NCBI RefSeq assembly: GCF_902830275.1
Contig: NZ_CADESW010000009.1
Coordinates: 124,001 to 188,000, forward strand
Direction of reading: 5' to 3'
DNA length: 64,000 nucleotides
Origin: Burkholderia stagnalis
Lineage (GTDB): Bacteria; Pseudomonadota; Gammaproteobacteria; Burkholderiales; Burkholderiaceae
The stretch's first letter is position 1. Every line of letters begins with the position of its first letter. Positions 24,373-32,953 of the stretch are shown here, in pieces. A program made the position numbers and the translations under genes. The notes under the pieces were generated by a model that was not told the DNA's origin, searched no databases, and worked only from the letters and a program-made list of their open reading frames with translations.

Positions 24373-24620
24373 CGACCGCGCGCGAGCAGCGTGTGAACGG
24401 CGGCGATCACGTCGCCGACGGTGCGCACCGATTTGAATTCTTCCGGCTTGATGCGCTGCCCCGTCAGTTCCTGGAGCTTGATGGCGAGATCGACCGCATC
24501 GATGCTGTCGAGATCGAGTTCCTCGAAAAGATGCGTGTCGGGCGTCACGCGCGCCGGCTCGATCGCGAAGTTCTCGTTGAAGATGGCGCGGATACGCTCA
24601 AGGATTTCTGCGTCGGTCAC
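24369..24620 (-). CDS. Acyl carrier protein (ApeF-like)
   Basis: An 83-residue acyl carrier protein. The phosphopantetheine attachment serine lies in ELDLDSIDAVDLAI (about residue 38), and the usual downstream helix is KLQELTGQRIKPEEF. It would carry the growing chain or starter between the cluster enzymes. It is preceded three bases away by another carrier protein gene and overlaps the membrane protein gene by ATGA. Confidence 0.92.
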   Translation of the reverse strand: MTDAEILERIRAIFNENFAIEPARVTPDTHLFEELDLDSIDAVDLAIKLQELTGQRIKPEEFKSVRTVGDVIAAVHTLLARGR

Positions 24621-24623
24621 GAG

Positions 24624-24923
24624 TCACTCCCCTTTTGCCATGACGGCTTTGTTCGATTCCTGGTTCGCCTGCTGACCAGCGATCAATGCCGCCAGCGTGT
24701 TGACCGAGCGGAAATGCGCGCGCGTGGATTCGTCGTTCGCGGCGATCGTCAGGTTGAACTGCTTGCGCAGCATGATCCCGACTTCCAGCGCATCGACCGA
24801 ATCCAGCCCGATGCCGTCGGTCGAGAACAGCGGCGCATCGTCGTCGATGTCGTCGACGGTCATGTCGTGAAGGTCGAGCATGTCGATCAGCAGACGCTTA
24901 ATTTGCAGCTTTAAAGTATCCAT
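24624..24923 (-). CDS. Acyl carrier protein (ApeE-like)
   Basis: A 99-residue acyl carrier protein. Attachment serine is in DGIGLDSVDALEVGI (about residue 42), with the acidic pre-helix DIDDDAPLF. It has a longer C-terminal tail than the second carrier protein. Two ACPs are usual in APE clusters, one of them probably holding the aryl starter. Its start overlaps the acyltransferase gene by 26 bases. Confidence 0.92.
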   Translation of the reverse strand: MDTLKLQIKRLLIDMLDLHDMTVDDIDDDAPLFSTDGIGLDSVDALEVGIMLRKQFNLTIAANDESTRAHFRSVNTLAALIAGQQANQESNKAVMAKGE

Positions 24924-25692
24924 GTTGAAACAGGTGTTGGGTGATGTGCGTCTCGATGGCGTGCGCGATCCCGCGTGCCGCGAGCGACGACGACGTCGGC
25001 TCGCCGCACAGCCGGCCCGGTTCGATCGGCTCGAGCACGTCGATACGCATGCGAAACGCGCGCGGCGGCACGTGATACCAGCGCAGCGCCTTCGTGAACA
25101 CCGGCGGATCGCAATCGATCAGCACCGGCTGGATCGGGCGATCCGATTGCAGCGCCATGTGCGCGAAGCCGCGCGAGAAGGCATGCAGCCGATTCGCGCC
25201 CGGGCTGCGCGTGCCTTCCGGGAAAATGATCATCGTGTAGCCCGCCGCCAGTTGCCGCGCGCCGGCCTCGACCAGCTCGATCGCGTCGGCATTGCTCACG
25301 TATTCGGCCGCGCGCACGATGCCCCAGAAGCACGGATTGCCCCAGTGCCCCCGCTTGACGACGCAGCAGGCCTTCGGCGTCAGCGACAGCAGCACCATCA
25401 CGTCGAGCCAGGTCGGGTGATTCGCGACGACGATCGACGGGCCGCCGTCGCGCAGCCGCGGCGCGCCCGACACGTCGAGCGTCATCACGCCGATCCGCTG
25501 CAACACGGCGACGAGCATGCGAAAGAAATGATGAATGACGAACGTCACCGCGCGCTGACGCGAGCGCTTGTGCGGCCACAGCGCGCCGCCGACGATCAGC
25601 GCCAGCGAAAACGCGCAGCCGCACGCCGCGAAGAACGCGAGGCTGATCCCGGTTGCGACGAGACGCCAGCCGTAGTCAAGCCGCGCGGTCAT
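24898..25692 (-). CDS. Lysophospholipid/1-acylglycerol-phosphate acyltransferase-like (ApeD-like)
   Basis: A 264-residue PlsC-family protein. An N-terminal membrane helix (VATGISLAFFAACGCAFSLAL) precedes the catalytic NHPTWLDVMVL, the family's N-H-x4-D motif, and IIFPEGTRSPG, the substrate-binding EGTR block. It transfers an acyl chain to a glycerol-type or similar acceptor; in APE clusters it is thought to help build the lipid anchor. The ATG at 25692 was chosen because the longer frame to 25806 overlaps the upstream gene; the remaining overlap is 17 bases. Confidence 0.86.
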   Translation of the reverse strand: MTARLDYGWRLVATGISLAFFAACGCAFSLALIVGGALWPHKRSRQRAVTFVIHHFFRMLVAVLQRIGVMTLDVSGAPRLRDGGPSIVVANHPTWLDVMVLLSLTPKACCVVKRGHWGNPCFWGIVRAAEYVSNADAIELVEAGARQLAAGYTMIIFPEGTRSPGANRLHAFSRGFAHMALQSDRPIQPVLIDCDPPVFTKALRWYHVPPRAFRMRIDVLEPIEPGRLCGEPTSSSLAARGIAHAIETHITQHLFQHGYFKAAN

Positions 25693-26368
25693 GCCAGCTC
25701 CAGCGCCAGGATGCATCGGCGCCCTGCCACGCCGCATTCGCGCGCTCGGACAGGCAACGCCGGATCGCCGCGCTTTGCGTGCGATCCGGCGCGATGCCCG
25801 CCGCATCCCCCGCGACGGACGCGCGCATTTCGCACGTCAGGTGGCCGACGGCCGAACCGGCATCGAACAGGATCGCCAGCGCTTCGCTTTGCGCATCGTC
25901 GTCGGGCGCGCCGTACACCGGATCGGCGGGTTCGTGCGCGTAGACGAGCAGCACCGGCGCCGACGGCGCGGACGCACATTGCGCAAACGTCTCGAGCAGC
26001 GCATAGCCGAGAGTCTCGGGCCCGGCGGCGACCGCCGTGGCGGGGGACCGGTCGCCACGCGCGATGCCGAACACGCCGCTTGCGGCGTTAAGGACGGAAA
26101 GGCTGAATGCGGTGGGGGAAATCGGTTCCGCGGCACTGATGTCTTCGAGGATGCCGGTCGTGCGGGCCAGCTCGCCGTGACGAGAAGCGAACACCACGCG
26201 CAGCGCGCCATGCTCCCCGACACAGTCGTGGGCTGCCTGCAACGCGAGCCGGGACAACCGGCTCAGCCTGCGACGCACCATCGGATCGATAAATTCGACG
26301 CTCGGCATCCCCGTGGTCGAAATCGACGTCCATCTGGCGATTGGCATGGTCCAATGCAAATCGGCCAT
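25676..26368 (-). CDS. Ketosynthase chain-length-factor-like protein (ApeC-like)
   Basis: A 230-residue protein resembling only the N-terminal half of a ketosynthase (Ketoacyl-synt_2 type). ALRVVFASRHGELARTTGIL and FSLSVLNAASGVFGIARGD are the recognisable family blocks. There is no full Cys-His-His catalytic triad, as expected of a chain-length factor. In studied APE systems the equivalent ApeC forms a heterodimer with ApeO, represented here by 14085-15266. It is the first gene of the long minus-strand APE transcript; a promoter candidate lies at 26521-26548. The ATG at 26368 has only a weak purine-rich site (GAGAA). Confidence 0.83.
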   Translation of the reverse strand: MADLHWTMPIARWTSISTTGMPSVEFIDPMVRRRLSRLSRLALQAAHDCVGEHGALRVVFASRHGELARTTGILEDISAAEPISPTAFSLSVLNAASGVFGIARGDRSPATAVAAGPETLGYALLETFAQCASAPSAPVLLVYAHEPADPVYGAPDDDAQSEALAILFDAGSAVGHLTCEMRASVAGDAAGIAPDRTQSAAIRRCLSERANAAWQGADASWRWSWHDRAA

Positions 26369-27149
26369 TGTTGTTCTCGTTGAGGTATTTTTTTGAAAGC
26401 GTCGTTATTTCGATATTCGCGCCGCCCCGCAGAATGCGCGCCGCTCCCGTGGATTCATTTGGCAAATCGCCGCAGACTCGTCAGGATTACAGAGTTCCCG
26501 AACACCACTGTGCGCGGCGGATTCTAACAGATACCTCGATGAAATCAACGAACGCCGCGTTGCCCACTTCTGCCTTTTAACCATGTTTAGCAAAGCCGAT
26601 CGAATGTGAATGATTCACCATCGGCTCGACGATACGGCCGGAACACCCCGATTACACACGAACAGGAAACAGACCGCGGCCGGCGCGCATTCCGTTCATG
26701 CGCGAATCGAGGAGCAAAAATCGACCAGGAGGCCGAAATCAACTTTGCAAAGCGTCAATTCCCCGCACTCGCGTAATACAAGCGGGCAAGCGCCGCAGCG
26801 CGTCGACGCACGAACCTTATCCGATGACGATAACGGCATCGCTCGTGAAAACTTGAGGGTGCACCGCAAAAAAGTCCTAATGCGGGTGCGGGGGATTCAC
26901 AGCGATGAAATTGGCCGAAGCGTTCCGATTAATAATATGAAGAATGAAAAGATCATCCAGGCTGCGTCATATTCCGCGTGAATGCTATTTGTATGGCAAA
27001 TGAATGATTTTTGTATTGATCGGGCATGCCGCCGTGCGCACACGAAAGGAAGCGATCCACCACCCTTTTCTTGCCCGCATGCGTTCGGCCCTGCACGACG
27101 GCCTGCGCGCGAACACGCGATAATAGCCGGCAACAACCGACACCCACGC
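26369..27149. other. AT-richer intergenic region between the APE operon and the secreted protein gene
   Basis: About 780 bases whose composition is clearly less GC-rich than the flanking genes. It holds the APE promoter candidate at 26521-26548. A plus-strand open frame at 26610-26981 is polar, without domain character or ribosome site, and is not accepted as a gene. The AT-rich blocks near 26920-27010 could contain further promoters, but none is convincing. No repeat or mobile element was recognised. Confidence 0.5.
26521..26548 (-). promoter_or_regulatory. Candidate sigma-70 promoter for the APE operon
   Basis: On the minus strand TTGATT (26543-26548) is followed by a 16-base spacer and TAGAAT (26521-26526). 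It is the best-looking promoter upstream of the first APE gene and would give a leader of roughly 145 bases. The untranslated part contains an A-rich run (minus-strand A-tract near 26388-26394). Confidence 0.5.
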
Positions 27150-27581
27150 ATGAAAAACGCTCTCCAGACTGCCCTCATCGGTGCGCTGCTGGCGCTGACA
27201 GCGCCCGGCATCGCTTTCGCCAAGCCGCTCGACGACGCGCTCGACTGCCATTCCAACGGCCACAAGTTCGTCGCGCCGCTGCTGGCCGCCGGCGACATCC
27301 GGCCGGAGCCGATGCACGTCGAGTCGAATTCGGTAAACGCGTTTCACACCGAACACGAACTGACCGCATACGGCTACGGCGTCTACGTCGTGCTCGGCTA
27401 CCAGGCGGACGACCCGATCTTCCGCCAGGGCAGCGGCACGCCGATCGGTCAATGGGCGTACGGGGTCGTGGTGCGGGGCACCAAAAGCTCGGTCGAGGCG
27501 GCCGTGCGCAAGGCCGGCAGCGACGCGACCGTGAAGGCCGCGTTCCCGTTCCTCACCGCGATCGTCTGCGCGTCGGACTGA
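27150..27581 (+). CDS. Secreted protein of unknown function
   Basis: A 143-residue exported protein. Signal peptide MKNALQTALIGALLALTAPG continues IAFA, with probable cleavage before KPLDDALD. The mature domain has two cysteines (ALDCHSN and IVCASD) that could pair, and blocks ELTAYGYGVYVVLGYQADDP and GQWAYGVVVRGTKSSVEAAV. No family was recognised. An upstream in-frame extension to 26982 lacks protein character. It stands alone, converging on ppx, just outside the APE operon. Confidence 0.75.
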   Translation: MKNALQTALIGALLALTAPGIAFAKPLDDALDCHSNGHKFVAPLLAAGDIRPEPMHVESNSVNAFHTEHELTAYGYGVYVVLGYQADDPIFRQGSGTPIGQWAYGVVVRGTKSSVEAAVRKAGSDATVKAAFPFLTAIVCASD

Positions 27582-27618
27582 GTGCGCCGCGCGAGGGGCG
27601 CCAGCGGCCCCCGCCCGT

Positions 27619-29133
27619 TCACGCGCCCGTATACACCACGCGGTACGGGATGCCGACCTTCTCCCACTCGGCCGCCTCCTGGCTGAGGCTGTAGTCGGTC
27701 AGCGGATTCTGCTCGACCCAGGCGCTCGGCAGGCGCACTTCGTACCCACCCTTCTTCATCTGCGACACCGACAGGTCCGGCAGCCCCGCGTCGGTCCGGC
27801 GCCGGCACAGCAGCGCGGCGAGGCGCAGGCAGAACAGCAGCGGCCATTCGACCTCGCGCGCCTGCGACAGCTTGCCGAGCTTGCCCGCATGACCGAGCAC
27901 GAGCGCCGCGAGGCGCGCCTGGTCGGTGCGCGAGAAACCCGGCATGTCCGCGTTGCTCGCGATGTATGCGGAATGCTTGTGGTACGAGCTGTGCGAGATC
28001 GACAGGCCGATCTCGTGCAGCGCCGCCGCCCAGCCGACGAACATCCGGCTTTCCTCGCGACGCTCGTCGTCCGGCTCCCCCAACTGGTCGTAGAAGCGCA
28101 CCGCGAGCGCGGCGATCCGCTCCGCCTGCGCACGATCGACGCCGTAGCGGCGCGTGAAGCCTTCGACGGTGACCGCGCGCATGTCCTCATGCTGCGAGCG
28201 TCCGAGCAGGTCGTACAGCACGCCGAGACGCAGCGCGCCGTCGGTCGTGTCGACGTAGTCGATGCCGAGCTCCTCGAACACCGCGAGCATGATCGCGAGC
28301 CCGCCGGCGAGCACCGGCACGCGGTCGGGCTTCAGCGCGACGAGCTTCAGCCGGTTGACGTTCTCCGACTTGATCAGCGCGCGCTTCAGGCGCTCGAGCC
28401 CGCCGCGCGAGATGCCGTGCGTCACGCCCGGATCGTTGAAGCCGTTCGCCTCGACGAGCTCCGCGAGCGCGCGGGCCGTGCCCGACGAGCCGATCGCCTG
28501 GTCCCAGCCCGCCTTCTTGTACTCGCTCGAGATGATCTGGATCTCGCGCTTGGCCGCGAGCTCGGCCTGCCGCATCGTGTATTCGTCGACGTTGCCGGCC
28601 GGGAAAAACGCGCGGCTATGGCTCACGCAGCCGATGTACAGGCTCTCCATCACGAGCGGCGTGTAGTGCGAGCCGATGATGAACTCGGTCGAGCCGCCGC
28701 CGATGTCGACGACGAGCCGCTTGCCCGCGCTCGCGGGCACCGAATGCGCGGCGCCGGCATAGATCAGGCGCGCCTCTTCGCGCCCCGCGATCACTTCGAT
28801 CGGGAAACCCAGCGCCGCTTCGGCCTCGACGAGGAATTCGCCGGCGTTCTTCGCGACGCGCAACGTATTGGTCGCCACCGCGCGCACGTGATCGGGGTGG
28901 AAATCGCGCAACCGTTCGCCGAACCGCTTGAGCGCCTCCCAGCCGCGCTCCTGCGACGCGCGGTCGAGCATCTTGTCGCGCGACAGGCCGGCTGCCAGTC
29001 GCACCGGCTCGCGCAACGCATCGACCGGATAGATCTGGCTGCCCGCCGGCGTTTCCTCGATGCGCCCGACGATCAGCCGGAAGCTGTTCGAGCCGAGATC
29101 CACGGCAGCCAGCAAGTGGGGGGTTGTAACCAT
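27619..29133 (-). CDS. ppx: Exopolyphosphatase (Ppx/GppA family)
   Basis: A 504-residue enzyme that removes terminal phosphate from polyphosphate, with possible pppGpp phosphatase activity in this family. The actin-like ATPase fold is seen as AAVDLGSNSFRLIVGR at residues 9-24 and LVVDIGGGSTEFIIG near 140. The acidic residue in IAGREEARLIY is the conserved catalytic glutamate region. The C-terminal HD-like part contains AALHEIGLSISHSSYHKHS. The ATG at 29133 has a GGAG site; a longer frame to 29250 was rejected. It is divergent from ppk, a common pairing of polyphosphate breakdown and synthesis. Confidence 0.93.
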   Translation of the reverse strand: MVTTPHLLAAVDLGSNSFRLIVGRIEETPAGSQIYPVDALREPVRLAAGLSRDKMLDRASQERGWEALKRFGERLRDFHPDHVRAVATNTLRVAKNAGEFLVEAEAALGFPIEVIAGREEARLIYAGAAHSVPASAGKRLVVDIGGGSTEFIIGSHYTPLVMESLYIGCVSHSRAFFPAGNVDEYTMRQAELAAKREIQIISSEYKKAGWDQAIGSSGTARALAELVEANGFNDPGVTHGISRGGLERLKRALIKSENVNRLKLVALKPDRVPVLAGGLAIMLAVFEELGIDYVDTTDGALRLGVLYDLLGRSQHEDMRAVTVEGFTRRYGVDRAQAERIAALAVRFYDQLGEPDDERREESRMFVGWAAALHEIGLSISHSSYHKHSAYIASNADMPGFSRTDQARLAALVLGHAGKLGKLSQAREVEWPLLFCLRLAALLCRRRTDAGLPDLSVSQMKKGGYEVRLPSAWVEQNPLTDYSLSQEAAEWEKVGIPYRVVYTGA

Positions 29134-29327
29134 CAGAGGGGGCTCCGTGCGCGCGCACCCGCAGCATCCGCACGCCGCGAGGCAGTCATTCAAAGGCGAC
29201 ATTTTAAGCGTGGAACGCTTGCCGGTGTCACGTTCGCCGGGCATGCACACCGCAGCATTGTATATAGGCGAAACTTTTATGAGACGAAAGGATTACGGCG
29301 TAGAATTTGCTCACGCATCACGCCAAC

Positions 29328-29345
29328 CGTCATCAGCACGTCATC
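29328..29345 (+). promoter_or_regulatory. Pho box-like direct repeat upstream of ppk
   Basis: Two identical units CGTCATC (29328-29334 and 29339-29345) are separated by four bases, i.e. the 11-base spacing of PhoB half-sites. It lies 62 bases before the ppk start. No good -10 box is seen at the expected distance, so PhoB control of ppk is only suggested. Confidence 0.4.
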
Positions 29346-29407
29346 TCATCGTGAGAGTTTCCGAGCGTCCTTTCGAGTCATCGCCCGACCTGCCCCCTAC
29401 TTTGCCG

Positions 29408-31471
29408 ATGTCCGTCCGCTATCCGCTTCTGAACCGTGAACTCGGCATCCTCGACTTCAACGAGCGCGTGCTCGCCCAGGCAGCCGATCCCAATGTCCCG
29501 CTCCTCGAACGCCTGCGCTTCATCTGCATCACGAGCAGCAACCTCGACGAATTCTTCGAAGTCCGCATGGCCGGCCTGCAGGAGCAGATTCGCGACAATC
29601 CCGGCGCGATCACGCCCGACGGCATGTCGCTGCAACACGCGTACGATCTCGTCGTCGAGCGCGCGCAGCGGCTCGTGCACCGGCAATACACGATGCTGCA
29701 CGACACGGTGCTGCCGGCGCTCGAGCAGGAAGGCATCTACTTCCACAGCAGCGACACGTGGAACGACGAGCAGACCGAGTGGGCGCGGCGCTATTTCCTC
29801 GACGAACTGCTGCCGGTGCTGACGCCGATCGGCCTCGATCCCGCGCACCCGTTCCCGCGCGTGCTGAACAAGAGCCTGAACTTCGTCGTCGAGCTCGAAG
29901 GGCGCGACGCGTTCGGCCGCCAGGCCGTGATGGGCATCGTGCAGGCGCCGCGCGCGCTGCCGCGCGTGGTGCGCATGCCGCACGCGCTGTCGGGCTTCGA
30001 ACACGGCTTCGCGCTGCTGAGCTCGTTCATGCAGCGCTTCGTCGGCGAGCTGTTCCCGCAGCTCGTCGTGAAGAGCTGCAACCAGTTCCGCATCACGCGC
30101 AACAGCGAACTGTTCGTCGACGAAGACGAAATCACCAACCTGCGCGTCGCGCTGCAGGGCGAACTGCCCGCGCGCCATCTCGGCAACGCGGTGCGCCTCG
30201 AGGTGTCCGCCGACACGCCGCCGCACATCGTGCGGCGCCTGCTCGAGGAAGGCGGCCTCAGCGAGAAGGATTGCTACCGCGTCACCGGTTCGGTGAACCT
30301 CGTGCGGCTGATGCAGATTCCCGATCTCGTCGACCGGCCCGACCTGAAGTTCGCGCCGTTCAACGCGTCGATTCCGCCGGCGATCGCGAATGCGCCGACG
30401 ATGTTCGACGCGATCGACGCCGGCGATGTCCTGCTGCATCACCCGTACGAAAGCTTCCAGCCGGTGCTCGAACTGCTGCAGCAGGCCGCGCGGGATCCGA
30501 GCGTCGTCGCGATCAAGCAGACGATCTACCGCACCGGCACCGACTCGCCGCTGATGGACGCGCTGATGGAAGCCGCGCGCAACGGCAAGGAAGTGACCGT
30601 CGTCGTCGAGCTGCTCGCGCGCTTCGACGAGGAAACCAACATCAACTGGGCGTCGCAGCTCGAATCCGTCGGCGCGCATGTCGTGTACGGCGTCGTCGGC
30701 CACAAGTGCCACGCGAAGATGATGCTGATCGTGCGGCGCGTCGTGCGGGGCGGCAAGGCGTCGCTGCGCCGCTACGTGCACCTCGGCACCGGCAACTACC
30801 ATCCGCGCACCGCGCGCCTCTACAGCGATTTCGGGCTGATGACGGCCGACCAGAAGATCTGCGAGGACGTCCACCACGTGTTCCAGCAGCTCACCGGCAT
30901 CGGCGGCGAGCTGACGCTGAACGAGCTGTGGCAATCGCCGTTCACGCTGCATCCGCGCATCATCGACGCGATCCGCGCGGAGACCGAACACGCGCGCGCA
31001 GGCAAGCGCGCGCGCATCGTCGCGAAGATGAATGCGCTGCTCGAGCCGTCGGTGATCGCCGCGCTGTACGAGGCCTCGCAGGCCGGCGTGAAGGTCGACC
31101 TGATCGTGCGCGGCGTCTGCGCGCTGAAGCCGGGCGTGCCGGGGCTGTCGGACAACATCACCGTGCGCTCGATCGTCGGCCGCTTCCTCGAGCATCACCG
31201 GATCTACTACTTCCACGCGAACGGCGCCGAAGACGTCTACCTGTCGAGCGCGGACTGGATGGATCGCAACCTGTTCCGCCGCGTCGAGGTCGCGTTCCCG
31301 ATCCGCGAACGCAAGCTCAAGCGCCGCGTGATCCAGGAGGGCCTGTCGGTGTTCCTCGGCGACAACCAGTCGGCGTGGCTGATGCACAGCGACGGCCACT
31401 ACCGGCGCCGCCGCGCGGGCAAGACGATGCGCAACGCGCAGCTCGGGCTGCTCGCGAAGTTCTGCACCTGA
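29408..31471 (+). CDS. ppk1: Polyphosphate kinase 1
   Basis: A 687-residue PPK1, the length typical of the family. It transfers the ATP gamma-phosphate to a growing polyphosphate chain. Recognisable regions are the N-terminal LLNRELGILDFNERVL and SSNLDEFFEVRMAGL, the middle DVLLHHPYESFQPVLELL, the catalytic histidine region GHKCHAKMMLI, LGTGNYHPRTARLYSDFGL, and the second histidine region FLEHHRIYYFHANG with SSADWMDRNLFRRVE. The ATG at 29408 matches the homologues' N-terminus; the frame is open further upstream but without family character. It is divergent from ppx and ends at a shared bidirectional terminator with phoR. Confidence 0.95.
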   Translation: MSVRYPLLNRELGILDFNERVLAQAADPNVPLLERLRFICITSSNLDEFFEVRMAGLQEQIRDNPGAITPDGMSLQHAYDLVVERAQRLVHRQYTMLHDTVLPALEQEGIYFHSSDTWNDEQTEWARRYFLDELLPVLTPIGLDPAHPFPRVLNKSLNFVVELEGRDAFGRQAVMGIVQAPRALPRVVRMPHALSGFEHGFALLSSFMQRFVGELFPQLVVKSCNQFRITRNSELFVDEDEITNLRVALQGELPARHLGNAVRLEVSADTPPHIVRRLLEEGGLSEKDCYRVTGSVNLVRLMQIPDLVDRPDLKFAPFNASIPPAIANAPTMFDAIDAGDVLLHHPYESFQPVLELLQQAARDPSVVAIKQTIYRTGTDSPLMDALMEAARNGKEVTVVVELLARFDEETNINWASQLESVGAHVVYGVVGHKCHAKMMLIVRRVVRGGKASLRRYVHLGTGNYHPRTARLYSDFGLMTADQKICEDVHHVFQQLTGIGGELTLNELWQSPFTLHPRIIDAIRAETEHARAGKRARIVAKMNALLEPSVIAALYEASQAGVKVDLIVRGVCALKPGVPGLSDNITVRSIVGRFLEHHRIYYFHANGAEDVYLSSADWMDRNLFRRVEVAFPIRERKLKRRVIQEGLSVFLGDNQSAWLMHSDGHYRRRRAGKTMRNAQLGLLAKFCT

Positions 31472-31515
31472 CGCGCGTCGTGCGTGCCGCGCGGCTTCGC
31501 ACCGCGCGCCCATAA

Positions 31516-31549
31516 AAAAAGCGCAGCCCGTGCAAGGGCTGCGCTTTTT
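31516..31549. terminator. Bidirectional terminator between ppk1 and phoR
   Basis: A 14-bp perfect stem (31516-31529 with 31536-31549) with loop GTGCAA has A-runs on one side and T-runs on the other, so it can end both the plus-strand ppk1 transcript and the minus-strand pst-pho transcript. Confidence 0.93.
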
Positions 31550-31575
31550 GCTTATCGGCTGCTGCCGAACCGCGA

Positions 31576-32895
31576 TCAGGCCTCGTACGCCGCCGGCTTC
31601 ACGGTGACCGTGCGCAGCGCCGGGAAGCGTGCGGTGAACGTGCTGCCGCGCCCTTCCTCGCTCTGGATGTACAGGTGCGCGTCGTGCCGCTGCAGCACGT
31701 GCTTGACGATCGCGAGCCCGAGCCCGGTGCCGCCCGTGTCGCGCGAACGGCTGCGGTCGACGCGGTAGAAGCGCTCGGTCAGGCGCGGCAGGTCCGCGGC
31801 CGGAATGCCGAACCCGCTGTCCGTCACCGAGAACACCGCCTGCGACGCTTCGCGCCGCCACGACACGGCGATCCTGCCGCCTTCCGGCGTGTAACGGATC
31901 GCGTTGGTGACGAGGTTCGCGAACGCGCTGAAGATCTCCGTCTGCGCGCCGGCCACCGCGAGCGTCTCGTCGAGCGCGAACGAAATCGCGTGATGCCCGT
32001 TCGACAGCGTCTGCGCGTCTTCCCTCAGATGGTCGAACACCGCACGCATGTCGACCGGGCGATCCACGGCCGGCTTGCTTTCGCCCTCGAGCTTCGCGAG
32101 CACCAGCAGGTCGGTGACGATGTGATGCATCCGCGACGCCTGCTGATCCATCAGGTCGAGGTAGCGCGCGCGGTCCTCCTCGTTGAGCGGCAGCTCGCGC
32201 ATCGTTTCGAGGAAGCCCGACAGCACGGTGAGCGGCGTCTTCAGCTCGTGCGACACGTTCGCGACGAAGTCGCGCCGCATCGCGTCGGTGCGCTCGAGCT
32301 CGGTGATGTCCTGCGTCAGCAGCAGCTTGCGATTCTCGCCGTACGGGAACACCTGCACCGCGAGCACGTTCTGCCGCGCGCCGCCCATCCCGTGCATCAC
32401 GAGCGTCTCCTCGTAGTGCTGCGAATTCAGGTATCGGACGAAATCCGGATGCCTGACGAGATTCGTGATGTGCTGGCGCAGGTCGCGCTTCGCATCGAGG
32501 CCGAAATGCACCTCGGCGATCGCGTTGCACCATTCGATCTGGTCGCGGTCGTCGAGCATCGCGACGCCGTTCGGCGACGCCTGGATCGCCTGGATGAAGC
32601 GCGCATGCTGCTGCTCGACCTGGCGCACCTGCGCATGCCACTGCTTCGCGAGCTTGTGCAGCCGGTAATAGATTTCGCCCCAGATGCCCGGCGCGCTCGG
32701 CACTTCGCCATACACGGGCGCGTCGAGCAGCCGCCACAGCTGCTGCGTATGGAACGTGGCGAAAAAGCCCTGGGCGACCAGCATCACGACCGCGAACACG
32801 AGCCCCGCGGTCGGGCCGGCAAAGAAGCCGACCAGTACGCTGATCAGCACGAGCAACACGAGCGACACCAGAAAGCGCGCCCAGATGATGTTCAT
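31576..32895 (-). CDS. phoR: Phosphate regulon sensor histidine kinase PhoR
   Basis: A 439-residue membrane sensor kinase. Two N-terminal helices (FLVSLVLLVLISVLVGFF and GLVFAVVMLVAQGFF) lack a large periplasmic domain, as in PhoR. A PAS domain covers about 95-200 (FIQAIQASPNGVAMLDD). The phosphoacceptor histidine lies in VANVSHELKTPLTVL (about residue 216). The ATP-binding domain has NLVTNAIRYTPEGG (N box), DSGFGIP and GGTGLGLAI. It phosphorylates PhoB when phosphate is scarce, under control of the Pst transporter and PhoU. It is the last gene of the pst-pho run and begins 58 bases after phoB. Confidence 0.95.
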   Translation of the reverse strand: MNIIWARFLVSLVLLVLISVLVGFFAGPTAGLVFAVVMLVAQGFFATFHTQQLWRLLDAPVYGEVPSAPGIWGEIYYRLHKLAKQWHAQVRQVEQQHARFIQAIQASPNGVAMLDDRDQIEWCNAIAEVHFGLDAKRDLRQHITNLVRHPDFVRYLNSQHYEETLVMHGMGGARQNVLAVQVFPYGENRKLLLTQDITELERTDAMRRDFVANVSHELKTPLTVLSGFLETMRELPLNEEDRARYLDLMDQQASRMHHIVTDLLVLAKLEGESKPAVDRPVDMRAVFDHLREDAQTLSNGHHAISFALDETLAVAGAQTEIFSAFANLVTNAIRYTPEGGRIAVSWRREASQAVFSVTDSGFGIPAADLPRLTERFYRVDRSRSRDTGGTGLGLAIVKHVLQRHDAHLYIQSEEGRGSTFTARFPALRTVTVKPAAYEA

Positions 32896-32953
32896 GATTC
32901 AGCGTCCGAAAAGTTGAAAAGCCTGGCGCGGCGCAGCGCGCACCGCTCGTGCG

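Noticed and set aside
26610-26981. 123-codon plus-strand frame in the gap next to the APE operon
   Set aside because: Polar low-complexity sequence without start signals or family resemblance.
29378-32737. 1119-codon minus-strand frame through ppk1
   Set aside because: It is antisense to ppk1 and out of frame with phoR, with no recognisable protein character.
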